The notes under the pieces are model-generated. The model was not told the origin of the DNA. It saw only the letters and a program-made list of their open reading frames with translations, and searched no databases. A DNA stretch of 64,000 nucleotides, taken from positions 4,774,001 through 4,838,000 of the forward strand of contig NZ_CP143624.1 of the NCBI RefSeq assembly GCF_050038885.1. The letters run 5' to 3'. Positions 1-7,871 of this stretch are shown here, in pieces (within the stretch, counting starts at the first letter, position 1; the number at the start of each line of letters is the position of its first letter). The position numbers and the translations under genes were made by a program. This DNA comes from Myxococcus flavus (GTDB lineage Bacteria > Myxococcota > Myxococcia > Myxococcales > Myxococcaceae).

Positions 1-657
1 GAACGGGCGACCACCTTCGAGGCGCTCCGTGAGGCGGGCGCGCGCTACGGCCAGGTCATGGGCCGCAACGCGGCGCGCGCATTCGTCATGTTGGCCACGG
101 CCGCCATCGGGAACACGCCGGCGGGGCTGGGGGCAAAGGTCCCAAGCCTCCCTGGCGCCGCGAGGGCGACGGCACAGGCCGAAGCGCAAGTCGGCATCCG
201 GCTCGCGGCGGTCGCGCAGGTGGAAACGGTGGCCGTGAGCGCGACGGCCGTCACCATCGCCCTCTCGCCCGGCGCGGTGGCCATGGTGGCCAGAGGCACG
301 GGCGGCGGCACTCCCGCCAAGGCGCGTCCTATTGGCTATCGGGCCTGGGGTTCCTTCAGCGGCTTCAAGAAAGCCATGGGCCCGGCGGGCAAGGACAAGC
401 AGTGGCACCACATCGTCGAGCAGACGCCGGGCAACGTGGAGCGATTTGGCCCCAATGCTCTTCACAACACCGACAACGTCATTCCGCTGGACAAAGCCCT
501 GCACACTGACGTCAGCGCCCTCTACTCGTCCATCCGGCGTAGTATCACCGGCTCGAGCACCTTGACCGTGCGGCAATGGTTGAGCACGCAGTCCTACGAG
601 GCGCAGCGCGAGTTCGGGCTGCTGGCCGTTGAGAACGTGGCGAAGGGGTTCTGGTGA
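1..657 (+). CDS. SitA5-like polymorphic toxin, C-terminal part (5' end outside window)
   Basis: The reading frame is open from base 1, so the gene is cut by the window edge and only about 218 C-terminal residues are visible. An Ala/Val-rich linker is followed, from about codon 127, by a compact C-terminal domain. That domain has a KQWHHIVEQ segment, then RFGPNALHNTDNVIPLD and ALH; the ordered His and Asn residues resemble an HNH/ColE7-type nuclease fold. I recognise this layout as the SitA5 family of Myxococcus swarm-inhibition toxins. Those are lipoproteins passed between kin by TraA/TraB outer-membrane exchange, and they kill recipients that lack the matching immunity protein. The lipoprotein signal expected at the N-terminus lies outside the window. 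The next gene overlaps the stop codon by 4 bases, the usual toxin/immunity layout. Nuclease activity is inferred from motif order and was not tested. Confidence 0.75.
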   Translation, partial: ERATTFEALREAGARYGQVMGRNAARAFVMLATAAIGNTPAGLGAKVPSLPGAARATAQAEAQVGIRLAAVAQVETVAVSATAVTIALSPGAVAMVARGTGGGTPAKARPIGYRAWGSFSGFKKAMGPAGKDKQWHHIVEQTPGNVERFGPNALHNTDNVIPLDKALHTDVSALYSSIRRSITGSSTLTVRQWLSTQSYEAQREFGLLAVENVAKGFW

Positions 658-1007
658 TGAAGTTGGAGGAGTTGGTCGAACAGTTTGCGCTGAACGTTGC
701 AGCGCAGACCGAGGCCATTTTTCGGGGAGATGCCAAGACCGGGAACAAGCACGCCAGGAAGTACGGTGCTGCCGTCGATACGCTTCTGGCACATGGAAAC
801 CCAGGGCGTGATGCCCTCCTTGTCCTGCTCAAGCATGAGCGCATGGACGTGCGGGTCATGGCTGCTGCCCACTTGCTTCGCTACCGGACGGCCGAGGCCA
901 AGGCGGTTCTGGAGGAGGCCGCCAAGGGAAAGGGGCTCGTGCCCTTTGAAGCGCAGCAGGCATTGAAGCGCTGGGAAGAAGGAACCTGGGCGCTCGATCC
1001 GGAGTAA
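654..1007 (+). CDS. DUF2019-like HEAT-type probable immunity protein
   Basis: This 117-residue protein starts at GTG 654, overlapping the toxin stop by 4 bases; an ATG follows directly at 657. It has no signal peptide or membrane segment, so it should be cytoplasmic. It is built of short amphipathic helix pairs, for example the segment DALLVLLKHERMDVRVMAAA, which is typical of HEAT-like repeats, and it resembles DUF2019 proteins encoded beside polymorphic toxins. The overlap suggests translational coupling, so toxin and antidote would be made together. The immunity role is inferred from position and fold type. The gene is followed by about 100 bases without a gene. Confidence 0.7.
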   Translation: MMKLEELVEQFALNVAAQTEAIFRGDAKTGNKHARKYGAAVDTLLAHGNPGRDALLVLLKHERMDVRVMAAAHLLRYRTAEAKAVLEEAAKGKGLVPFEAQQALKRWEEGTWALDPE

Positions 1008-1110
1008 CCGCTGCCGGTACCAGAGCCGGCGCGACGCCAGCCACAGGGCCTCCGGCGAGCGACGCTATGGCACTTTCCGCCTGCCCGTGTCCGGTGTGAC
1101 CACGCCAGGC

Positions 1111-1524
1111 CTACAGCCGGCCGGCGTTGGCCCACTCAATCATCCGCTCCGCCAGGTCCTCGGCGTTGCGGCGCAGGTGCGCGAGCTGGAGCACGTGGTC
1201 ATCCGTGCACGCCAGCGCCATGCGCAGCGCGAGCGAGTCGGCGAAGCGCAGCACCTGCGCGATGCTGATGCAGTCGCGGTCCTCGCTGGTGCCCGCGAAA
1301 CGCGCGGCGTCCGCGTCCATGGTCAGCCCTTCGGCCATCAGCGCCTGCACCAGCGCGTCGCGCGCCACCGGGCGCTCGTACTCCGCCGCGTCGCGCAGCT
1401 GCCGGCGCCACGGCTGCGACTCCCAGCGCGTCAGCGACGCGTCGCGGCGAGGCTGCGCCGGCGTCCGCTTCGTCTTCTTCCAGAAACTCCCACCAATCAC
1501 CGGCCTCGAAACATTCAGCTCCAT
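1111..1524 (-). CDS. Conserved-looking hypothetical protein, 137 aa
   Basis: The frame stays open further upstream, but the ATG at 1524 is preceded by a good Shine-Dalgarno (GGAGAGG, about 8 bases away) and is preferred. I do not recognise a family. The protein starts MELNVSRPVIGG, has a basic KKTKR stretch near residue 20, and is mostly helical and charged in its second half (repeated Ala/Leu/Arg/Asp). It has no signal peptide, no membrane helix and no obvious metal site. It lies between the toxin/immunity pair and the methyltransferase gene and is transcribed toward the former. Strong third-position GC in this frame supports it being a real gene. Confidence 0.6.
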   Translation of the reverse strand: MELNVSRPVIGGSFWKKTKRTPAQPRRDASLTRWESQPWRRQLRDAAEYERPVARDALVQALMAEGLTMDADAARFAGTSEDRDCISIAQVLRFADSLALRMALACTDDHVLQLAHLRRNAEDLAERMIEWANAGRL

Positions 1525-1765
1525 CACTGCCCCCTCTCCACTACGGGGTCCATCCACTGGCATGAGCGACATGGACGCTGCTCCGTCGGTACCGCGCGTG
1601 CACCTTCCGGGGCCGCCCTGCGCGGTGGCGGGTGGCCTCGTCCCCACGCGCTTTATTACGGCCAGTCCGCATTTCCTTGACTCACCCCAGGGCGCCAAAG
1701 GGTTTCATCCAAGCGCCATCGCTGACGTTGACAGGCCCCGGTGCGCTCGGGACAGTCCGCGCGTC

Positions 1766-4700
1766 ATGCCGACCTCCCCCTCCACACCCCGAGAGGCGTT
1801 TCACCTGCTGCGCGCGCTGTCCGAGGACCTGTCCCACGCGGACCGGCGTCCTCGTGCCCTGGCCGAGCTCCGTGAGCTGGCGGAGCTGGCGCGCCACCAA
1901 CCCGAGACGGCGCCGCTGCGGCTGGTGACGGTGACGGTGGCGGTGGGCGCCTCGCAGGAGCGGCTGGAGCTGCTCCTCCTCCCGTCCATCTTCGCGCCCG
2001 AGGCGTGGGCCTACACCTTCCTGGAGGGACTGCTGAGCGTCCCGCTCGACGAGTATGCGGGCAAGCGGCTCGTCGAGGTGGGCGCGGGCTCGGGCTGGAT
2101 TTGCATCGCGCTGGCGAAGTTCTCCCGGCTGGCCCACGTGCATGGCGCGGACCTCAATCCGCACTCGCCCGTGGTGGCGCGCTGTAATGCGTGGCTCAAC
2201 GGTGACGAGGCGCTGGCCTCCCGCCTCTCCTTCGGAGAGAGCGACCTGCTGCGTGGGGTCCCCTCGGAGGCTCCGTGGGACTTCGTGGTGGGCTGCATCC
2301 CTCAAGTGCTGAGAGGCGAGGAGCTGCCGTCGGAGCTGTCCCAGGCCGACGAGCAGGCCCTCTACGACCTCTCCAACTACTGCACGCTGCAGAACGTCTA
2401 CGAGGACCACTTCGGCCTCGGGCTCATCGCGCGGCTCCTGGATGAGGCGCCGGAGCGGCTGTCGCCCACCGGACGGCTGCTGCTGAACCTCGCCGGCCGG
2501 CCGGGCCGTGTCATCATCGAGCGCATGTTCACCCGCCGCGGCTTCGACACGCGGGTGCGCGTGGCGCGCCGGGTGATGCAGGCGGCGGACACGGACATCC
2601 GTCCGCTGGTGGCGCTGGAGCAGCGCACCGGCCGCGAGTTCGAGTTCTTCATGGAGGCGCGCAGCCCCGAGCCGCTGCGGGCCTCCACCGCGCTCGGGTG
2701 GCTCCAGGCCGGGCACCCGGTGTGGCACGAGGTGGCGGTGTGGGAGGCGCGCCTGGCGCTGCCACGTGAGACGCTGGCACTGCGGGCCGCGCTGCGCGAG
2801 CTGGGAGCGTCCGCGTTGCAGGAGGAGCTGGACCTGGGCGCGGCGTCGGCGGAGCAGCTGGGCTTCGTGGCGGAGCTGGCGGCGCGGCTGGCGCGTGGTC
2901 CGCTGATGCCCTACGCACACGAGGCGGGCGACCTGTCCTTCCGCAGGCAGCTGGTGCGCTACCTGGACCGCTACTTCGGCCTGCGGCTGGCCGAGGACGA
3001 GGTCTTCGTCGCGCCCGAGCGCGAGCAGGCGGTGTACTCGCTGCTGATGGCCACGTGCGACGTGGGAGACGAGGTGCTGGTGTCGCGCAACCTCCACCCG
3101 CTGTACGCGCGGGCGCTGGAGAAGGCGGGGGTGCGTGCCACGGTGACGCACACCTCGCTGGCGGAGATTCGCCGGCTGCTGTCCGCGTTCGACGTGAAGA
3201 TGGTGCTGCTGACGGTGGAGAAGGGCGAGCGCACCAACCTGTCCGTGCTGCGCGACATCCTCGCGGAGGCGGCGCGGCGGGGCATCTGGGTGGTGCTGGA
3301 CGAAAGCGCGTTCTTCAACATCACCGGCGGCGTGGAGCCCCACACGCTCTTCGAGTTCCTGGCGCGCGAGCCCTACGCCCCCAACCTGGTGGTGCTCTAC
3401 GGCCTCATCAAGAACGCGGTGTGGCCGGACCTGGAGCTGACGCTGCTCATGCCCGTGCCCGCGCCGCTGCGGGGCGACTTGGAGGCCGCGGCGGAGGTCA
3501 CCTACTCGCGCATCAGCACGCTGGCGCAGTGGTTCTACGAGCGCACCTTCGCGGACCTGCTCTCCTTCCGCATCTCCTTCACCGAGTCGGAGGCCCCCGC
3601 CGTCCGGAAGGCGCCGACGGTGCCGCTGCCCCGCTCGCGGCGGATGGCGCGGCTGATGACCTTCCCGGCCTTCGCACCCAGGGTGTTCCGCGACGACGAC
3701 CCGGAGCTGGTGCGCCTGGACTACGGTGAGAACGAGGGACCGCTGCCGCCGCCGCTGGTGGAAGGGCTCATCGCCGCGGGCGTCGCGCCGCGTGAGCCCG
3801 CACCGCAGACGGGGTTGGCGGAGGCGGTGGCCGCCTTCCTGCTGGAGTCGCGCGCGGCGCGGTACTCGCCCGATGAACTGGCGGTGGCGCCGGGCGTCTG
3901 GCCGCTCATCCACCACCTGGGCGTGGCGCTGCGCCAGCGGCTGGGCCGCGCGCCCCGCGTCTACCTGGCGACGCCGTGCTACGGCGTGCTGCCGCCCACC
4001 TTCGTCTCCGCGGGCTGTGACGTGGAGCTGGGGCCGCTGTCGGGCCTGCTGGCGCGGCGAGGGCAGGGCGGTGGCATTCCGGATGCCATCGTCGTCTCGC
4101 AGCCGTCGAACCCCTCCGGTGTCTACCTGGCGCACGAGGAGCTGGTGGCGCTGGCCACCTATGTGGTGGAGCAGCGCTGCCTGCTGGTGTCGGACGAAAT
4201 CTTCGGCCTCGTGAATCTCACCAGCCCCACGGCGGAGACGGTGCCCAGCCCGGTGACGTTGGAGGGCGCGGTGCCGGGCATCGGCGCCCGCACGGTGCTG
4301 CTGGGAGGCCTGTCCAAGGAGTTCGCGGCCGGCGGGCTGCGCGTCGGGTGGCTGGCGACCAAGGACCGGGCGCTGGCCGCGGCCGTGCGCGACAGCGGGC
4401 CCGGCGTGCTCCACCTGATGACGGCGCGCGCGGCGGCATACCTGTACGCGGCCTACGCCCGCAGCCCGGACGGGCAGCTGCTCTACCCCGCACGGCACAA
4501 GGCCCTGCGGTCCTTCCTGGTGAAGATGCGGCGCGACCTGGCGGAGAAGCGGGAGCTGCTGGCCGCGGCGCTGCCCGGGGACGGGCGCTCGGACGCGGGG
4601 GATGCGGGAGGGCTCTTCCTGTCGCCGCGCGTGACGGCGTGGCTGGGGCATGAGGTCGACGGGGTGCGCCTCACGCCGGAGAACCTGCCTCGCGTGGTGT

Positions 4701-4858
4701 ACGAGCACACGCACGTGGTGCTGAACGGGGGCGCCTGGTGTGGGGACCCGGAGCGGGTGCGCGCGGTGTTCTCCATTCGCCGGGAGGCCTTGCTCCAGGC
4801 GCGCGAGCGGCTCCTCCGCTTCGGCGCGAAGCTGCGGGGCGGGCCGGGCGAGGCCTGA
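1766..4858 (+). CDS. Plant-type methionine S-methyltransferase homologue (methyltransferase + two aminotransferase-like domains)
   Basis: The protein has 1030 residues. It resembles plant MMT, the enzyme that makes S-methylmethionine from methionine and S-adenosylmethionine, in both order and length (plant enzymes are about 1090 residues). Residues 75-310 form a class I methyltransferase with motif I VEVGAGSGW (103-111), VGCIPQVL near 175, LSNYCTLQNVYEDHFGLGL and MQAADTDI near 270; all have close counterparts in plant MMT as I remember it. Residues about 370-620 form a degenerate aminotransferase-like domain (DESAFFN near 511, YGLIKNAVW near 545). Residues 650-1030 form a fold-type I PLP domain with VSQPSNPSG near 775 and the expected Schiff-base lysine in LSKEF (K851). 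The start is the first ATG after a long open frame; the region upstream has a different amino-acid character. The gene stands alone, 146 bases before an ATPase gene. The product could serve methyl storage or be a dimethylsulfoniopropionate precursor, but the substrate is unproven. Confidence 0.85.
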   Translation: MPTSPSTPREAFHLLRALSEDLSHADRRPRALAELRELAELARHQPETAPLRLVTVTVAVGASQERLELLLLPSIFAPEAWAYTFLEGLLSVPLDEYAGKRLVEVGAGSGWICIALAKFSRLAHVHGADLNPHSPVVARCNAWLNGDEALASRLSFGESDLLRGVPSEAPWDFVVGCIPQVLRGEELPSELSQADEQALYDLSNYCTLQNVYEDHFGLGLIARLLDEAPERLSPTGRLLLNLAGRPGRVIIERMFTRRGFDTRVRVARRVMQAADTDIRPLVALEQRTGREFEFFMEARSPEPLRASTALGWLQAGHPVWHEVAVWEARLALPRETLALRAALRELGASALQEELDLGAASAEQLGFVAELAARLARGPLMPYAHEAGDLSFRRQLVRYLDRYFGLRLAEDEVFVAPEREQAVYSLLMATCDVGDEVLVSRNLHPLYARALEKAGVRATVTHTSLAEIRRLLSAFDVKMVLLTVEKGERTNLSVLRDILAEAARRGIWVVLDESAFFNITGGVEPHTLFEFLAREPYAPNLVVLYGLIKNAVWPDLELTLLMPVPAPLRGDLEAAAEVTYSRISTLAQWFYERTFADLLSFRISFTESEAPAVRKAPTVPLPRSRRMARLMTFPAFAPRVFRDDDPELVRLDYGENEGPLPPPLVEGLIAAGVAPREPAPQTGLAEAVAAFLLESRAARYSPDELAVAPGVWPLIHHLGVALRQRLGRAPRVYLATPCYGVLPPTFVSAGCDVELGPLSGLLARRGQGGGIPDAIVVSQPSNPSGVYLAHEELVALATYVVEQRCLLVSDEIFGLVNLTSPTAETVPSPVTLEGAVPGIGARTVLLGGLSKEFAAGGLRVGWLATKDRALAAAVRDSGPGVLHLMTARAAAYLYAAYARSPDGQLLYPARHKALRSFLVKMRRDLAEKRELLAAALPGDGRSDAGDAGGLFLSPRVTAWLGHEVDGVRLTPENLPRVVYEHTHVVLNGGAWCGDPERVRAVFSIRREALLQARERLLRFGAKLRGGPGEA

Positions 4859-5004
4859 CGCCGCACGAGCCCGCAGGGCCAGTGTCCAGGGCCGTGCGCT
4901 CACCCGCGACTGGAAGGCGGGTCGCGAGCGGCGGGCGGTGGCCGCCACAATCCCAGCCCAGCCACCGCTCCCACGGCGCGGTGGCAGCACCTGGGGGGCG
5001 TGGG

Positions 5005-5799
5005 ATGGCCGAGCTGGCGCAGGGCAATGCCATCGAGCTGGTGAACGTCTACAAGTCGTTCGGCGCCCAGCAGGTGCTGAGAGGCGTGGACCTGGCGGTC
5101 CCCACCGGCACCACCTGCGTGCTGCTGGGCGTGTCGGGCTCCGGGAAGACGGTGCTGATGAAGCACATCGACGGCCTGCTGCGCCCGGACCGCGGCACGG
5201 TGCGCGTGGATGGCGAGGACCTGGCCTGGCTGGACGCCGCGGGGCTGGAGCGCGTGCGCCGCAAGCTGGGCATCCTCTTCCAGGGCGGCGCCCTCTTCGA
5301 CTCGCTCACCGTGGAGGACAACGTCGCCTTCCCGCTGCGCGAGCGGCTCCACCTGGTGGAGCACGAGGTGCGCGAGCGCGTCCAGCGGGTGCTGGCCCTG
5401 GTGGGGCTGGAGGACGCGGCGAAGCAGCGCCCGGGCGAGCTGTCCGGCGGCATGCTCAAGCGCGCCGCCTTCGCCCGCGCGGTGGTGCTGGAGCCGAAAA
5501 TCCTCCTCTATGACGACCCCACCGCGGGGCTGGACCCGCTGAGGACGCAGACGGTGGTGGACGTCATCCTCACGGGCAAGTACCGGCTCCACGCCTCGGC
5601 GCTCGTCATCACCCCGGACGTGGCCTCCGCCTTCCAGGTGGCGGACAGCCTGGCGCTGCTCCACGAGGGACGCATCATCGAGCACGCCCCACCCGAGGCC
5701 TTCCGCCAGTCACAGCACCCCGCGGTGCAGGCCTTCCTCCATGACTGGCTGTCGCGCCGCGCACGGGCCACCGGGCTCACGCCGCCGCTCCCCTCGTGA
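5005..5799 (+). CDS. MlaF-like ABC transporter ATP-binding protein with altered catalytic residues
   Basis: The 264-residue ATPase starts at an ATG behind a run of Gs (4994-4999). It has Walker A GVSGSGKT (42-49), a Q-loop reading LFQGGALFDSLTVEDNVAFP that is characteristic of the MlaF/Ttg2A group, signature LSGGMLKR, and a Walker B region YDDPTAGLDP. The group drives phospholipid movement between outer and inner membranes together with MlaE and MlaD. Two catalytic positions are unusual: the glutamate after the Walker B aspartate is Asp171, and the H-loop histidine is Pro204 (ITPD where ITHD is expected). No permease or MlaD gene is nearby, so partners must be elsewhere. The protein may be a slow or regulatory ATPase, or decaying. 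Family assignment is firm; function is open. Confidence 0.85.
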   Translation: MAELAQGNAIELVNVYKSFGAQQVLRGVDLAVPTGTTCVLLGVSGSGKTVLMKHIDGLLRPDRGTVRVDGEDLAWLDAAGLERVRRKLGILFQGGALFDSLTVEDNVAFPLRERLHLVEHEVRERVQRVLALVGLEDAAKQRPGELSGGMLKRAAFARAVVLEPKILLYDDPTAGLDPLRTQTVVDVILTGKYRLHASALVITPDVASAFQVADSLALLHEGRIIEHAPPEAFRQSQHPAVQAFLHDWLSRRARATGLTPPLPS

Positions 5800-5938
5800 G
5801 CTGTTCATCCACGGACATTCGTCCCGTCCCGCCGCTGGATGGCGCCGAACCTGTAAGTCCAGCATCTTAAGGAATCCCGGTGATTTGTTCGCGCCGGGAA
5901 GGCCGACCGAAGGACCCACGCATCCGGGGGGATGCCAC

Positions 5939-6934
5939 ATGCCCAATCTGCTCGACATGCCTCGCCAGGCATTGATGGACCTGCGTTCACGGCTGAGCCA
6001 TTCGCCGCTGGTGTCTCAGTTGCCGCGCAACGTCGTGCCGGACAGCCTCTCGCTGTCCAGTCCCGCGCCTCAGGACTTCGCGCTCGCGGACCCGGAGCGG
6101 GTGGAGGCGTGGCGCAGGGCCTGCGAGCGTTATGTGCGGCCGGGGCAGGTGGTGATGGACGCGTGCACTGGCACGGGCCTGCGGACCTTCCTGGCCGCCG
6201 GCCGGCGCCCGAAGAAGCTGTACGCGGTGGACGGCTCGCGGCTGCTGGACACGGCGCAGTGGGTGGCGCGGCGCAACGGGCTGGACAACATCGACTTCGT
6301 GCGCGCGCAGCCGTGGCAGTTCCAGGTGCCGGAGAAGGTGGACGTGCTGCTGCACGAGCTGCTGGGCGACGCGCTCTTCGACGTGGGGCTGGTGCCGCGC
6401 ATCCTGGACCTGCGCAACCGCGCGCTGAAGCCCGGGGGCCGCATCCTCCCCAACCGCTTCGAGGTGTTCGTGGAGCCGGTGCAGCTGCGGGACGAGGCGT
6501 GCATCCCCTTCATCTGGAGCCAGCGCTTCCCCAGCGTGGACTACAGCTGCTTGCAGACGCTGCGCGAGGCGATGAACCCGTCCTACTTCACGCGCGTCAT
6601 CCGCTCCTATGAGGTGGACCACCTGCTGTGCGACCCGGAGCCCGCCTTCGCCTTCGACCTGGAGACCATGGTCGCCGATGGCCTGCCGCACCGCGTGCGC
6701 TACTCGCGGCCGGTGGTGGAGGAGGGCCGCGTGGACGGCTTCTGCCTCTTCTACAAGGTGGCCTTCGACGCGGAGCTGTCCTTCAACGTGTCGCCGCTGC
6801 GGGGGCAGAACCACGCGGGGATGATGCTGCTGCGCGTGGACCCGCGCGAGTTCGAGCGCTTCGACACGCTGTCCTTCGAGCTCGAGCTGGTGGAGCCCTC
6901 GGACGTGCGCACCTGGCGCTGGCAGTTCACCTGA
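5939..6934 (+). CDS. PRMT-like SAM-dependent methyltransferase
   Basis: The 331-residue protein starts at an ATG behind GGGGGGAT (5926-5932). Its class I methyltransferase core has motif I VMDACTGTGLRTF (about 69-81), an acidic motif II LYAVDGS and then VDVLLHELLGDALFD. The last resembles the double-E loop of protein arginine methyltransferases (HELLG here, SELLG in the PRMT5 type). The C-terminal 150 residues are beta-rich, as in the PRMT barrel, and end in WRWQF. PRMT-like proteins are uncommon in bacteria, and the target (protein Arg or a small molecule) cannot be read from the sequence. The second loop glutamate is not clear, so Arg methylation is tentative. It lies 140 bases after the ATPase gene on the same strand. 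Confidence 0.7.
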   Translation: MPNLLDMPRQALMDLRSRLSHSPLVSQLPRNVVPDSLSLSSPAPQDFALADPERVEAWRRACERYVRPGQVVMDACTGTGLRTFLAAGRRPKKLYAVDGSRLLDTAQWVARRNGLDNIDFVRAQPWQFQVPEKVDVLLHELLGDALFDVGLVPRILDLRNRALKPGGRILPNRFEVFVEPVQLRDEACIPFIWSQRFPSVDYSCLQTLREAMNPSYFTRVIRSYEVDHLLCDPEPAFAFDLETMVADGLPHRVRYSRPVVEEGRVDGFCLFYKVAFDAELSFNVSPLRGQNHAGMMLLRVDPREFERFDTLSFELELVEPSDVRTWRWQFT

Positions 6935-7030
6935 GAGCAGTGCTCCCGGCCGCAGTGCTGGCGGGTGGACAGCGTCGGCGGCGGGGTGGGTCCCCGCGCC
7001 CGGGGGGCCGTGGCTAGCTTGCGCCGCGGC

Positions 7031-7843
7031 ATGTCCTCTTCCCGACTCGTCCCCGTCCTCCTGCTCCTCCTGCTGGGCGCCGTGCCGCTCGCCGCCGCCC
7101 AGACATCCTCGCCGCAGCGTCCGCGCACCGTGGCCGGGGTGTGCGGCGCCACCAACTGGGCCTGCGTGGCCGAGTGCATCGACGCCGAGTGCGTCGACAC
7201 GTGCATGCGCAACGACTGCGAGCAGGCACTGGAGCGGCTCAAGGCGTGTACCCGCAACGCGGGCTGCGAACCGAACGACGGCGCATGCGCGGCCCGCTTC
7301 TGCCAGCCCATCTGCGAGCGCTCCTTCGAGCCCGCTCCGCCGAGCCCCGAGAAGGAAGTCCCGGCCCCGTGCGAGGGCGCGAAGGCGCAGGGCCGGGCAC
7401 CGCCCAGGGAGCTGGTGGGGACGTGGACGCTGGTGGCCGCGAGCCTCCCGGAAGAGGAGGAGGTCCGGGAGGAGCGCATCGAGCCCCAGCCGCGCTCGGA
7501 CTACGCGCGCTCGTTGCAGGTGACGCCCTTGGGGTGCTTCGTGCTGCGCACCGCGCTGGAGTCCGCGACGCTGGGGCAGGGCAACTCGCTGGTGGTCCGC
7601 GCGTGGGGCACGCTGGAGGCGTCCGGCAAGGACCAGGTGCGGCTGCGCACGAAGGACGGCCAGGCCGTGGGCCCGGTGTGCGGCGACAAGCGCGTCATCC
7701 CCCTGACAGGGCCGAAGCTGCGGTTCCGCGGCGGCAGCTACGTCTGGGATTTGGAGGAAGGCGTCCTGACCCTCATGGTGGATGACGCGTCGAAGCAGAC
7801 CTTCCAGTTCGAACGCGCCACGCCGGAGGACGGAAAGAAGTAG
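7031..7843 (+). CDS. Secreted Cys-rich protein of unknown function
   Basis: The 270-residue protein begins with a signal peptide (MSSSRLVPVLLLLLLGAVPL, then AAAQ as the likely cleavage site). Residues about 35-115 hold roughly a dozen cysteines in spaced pairs (CGATNWACVAECIDAECVDT and following), suggesting a disulfide-bonded module in the periplasm or outside the cell. Residues 125-265 read as a beta-rich domain (ELVGTWTLVAAS, LRFRGGSYVWDLEEG) that looks like a lipocalin-type or DUF-like barrel, which is only a resemblance. It lies 96 bases after the PRMT-like gene and 28 bases before the acyltransferase gene, so the three may be co-transcribed. I do not recognise the family. Confidence 0.7.
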   Translation: MSSSRLVPVLLLLLLGAVPLAAAQTSSPQRPRTVAGVCGATNWACVAECIDAECVDTCMRNDCEQALERLKACTRNAGCEPNDGACAARFCQPICERSFEPAPPSPEKEVPAPCEGAKAQGRAPPRELVGTWTLVAASLPEEEEVREERIEPQPRSDYARSLQVTPLGCFVLRTALESATLGQGNSLVVRAWGTLEASGKDQVRLRTKDGQAVGPVCGDKRVIPLTGPKLRFRGGSYVWDLEEGVLTLMVDDASKQTFQFERATPEDGKK

Positions 7844-7871
7844 AACGGCCTGCACCGGGAGGTCGTGAGTC

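Noticed and set aside
1682..4990. 1100-codon antisense frame opposite the MMT homologue
   Set aside because: It lacks any family motif, is rich in Arg/His/Gln, and the plus-strand frame has strong motifs and codon bias. It is a shadow.
5868..5908. Hairpin CCCGG ... CCGGG between the ATPase and PRMT-like genes
   Set aside because: Only five base pairs with a loop of more than ten bases; too weak to call a terminator.
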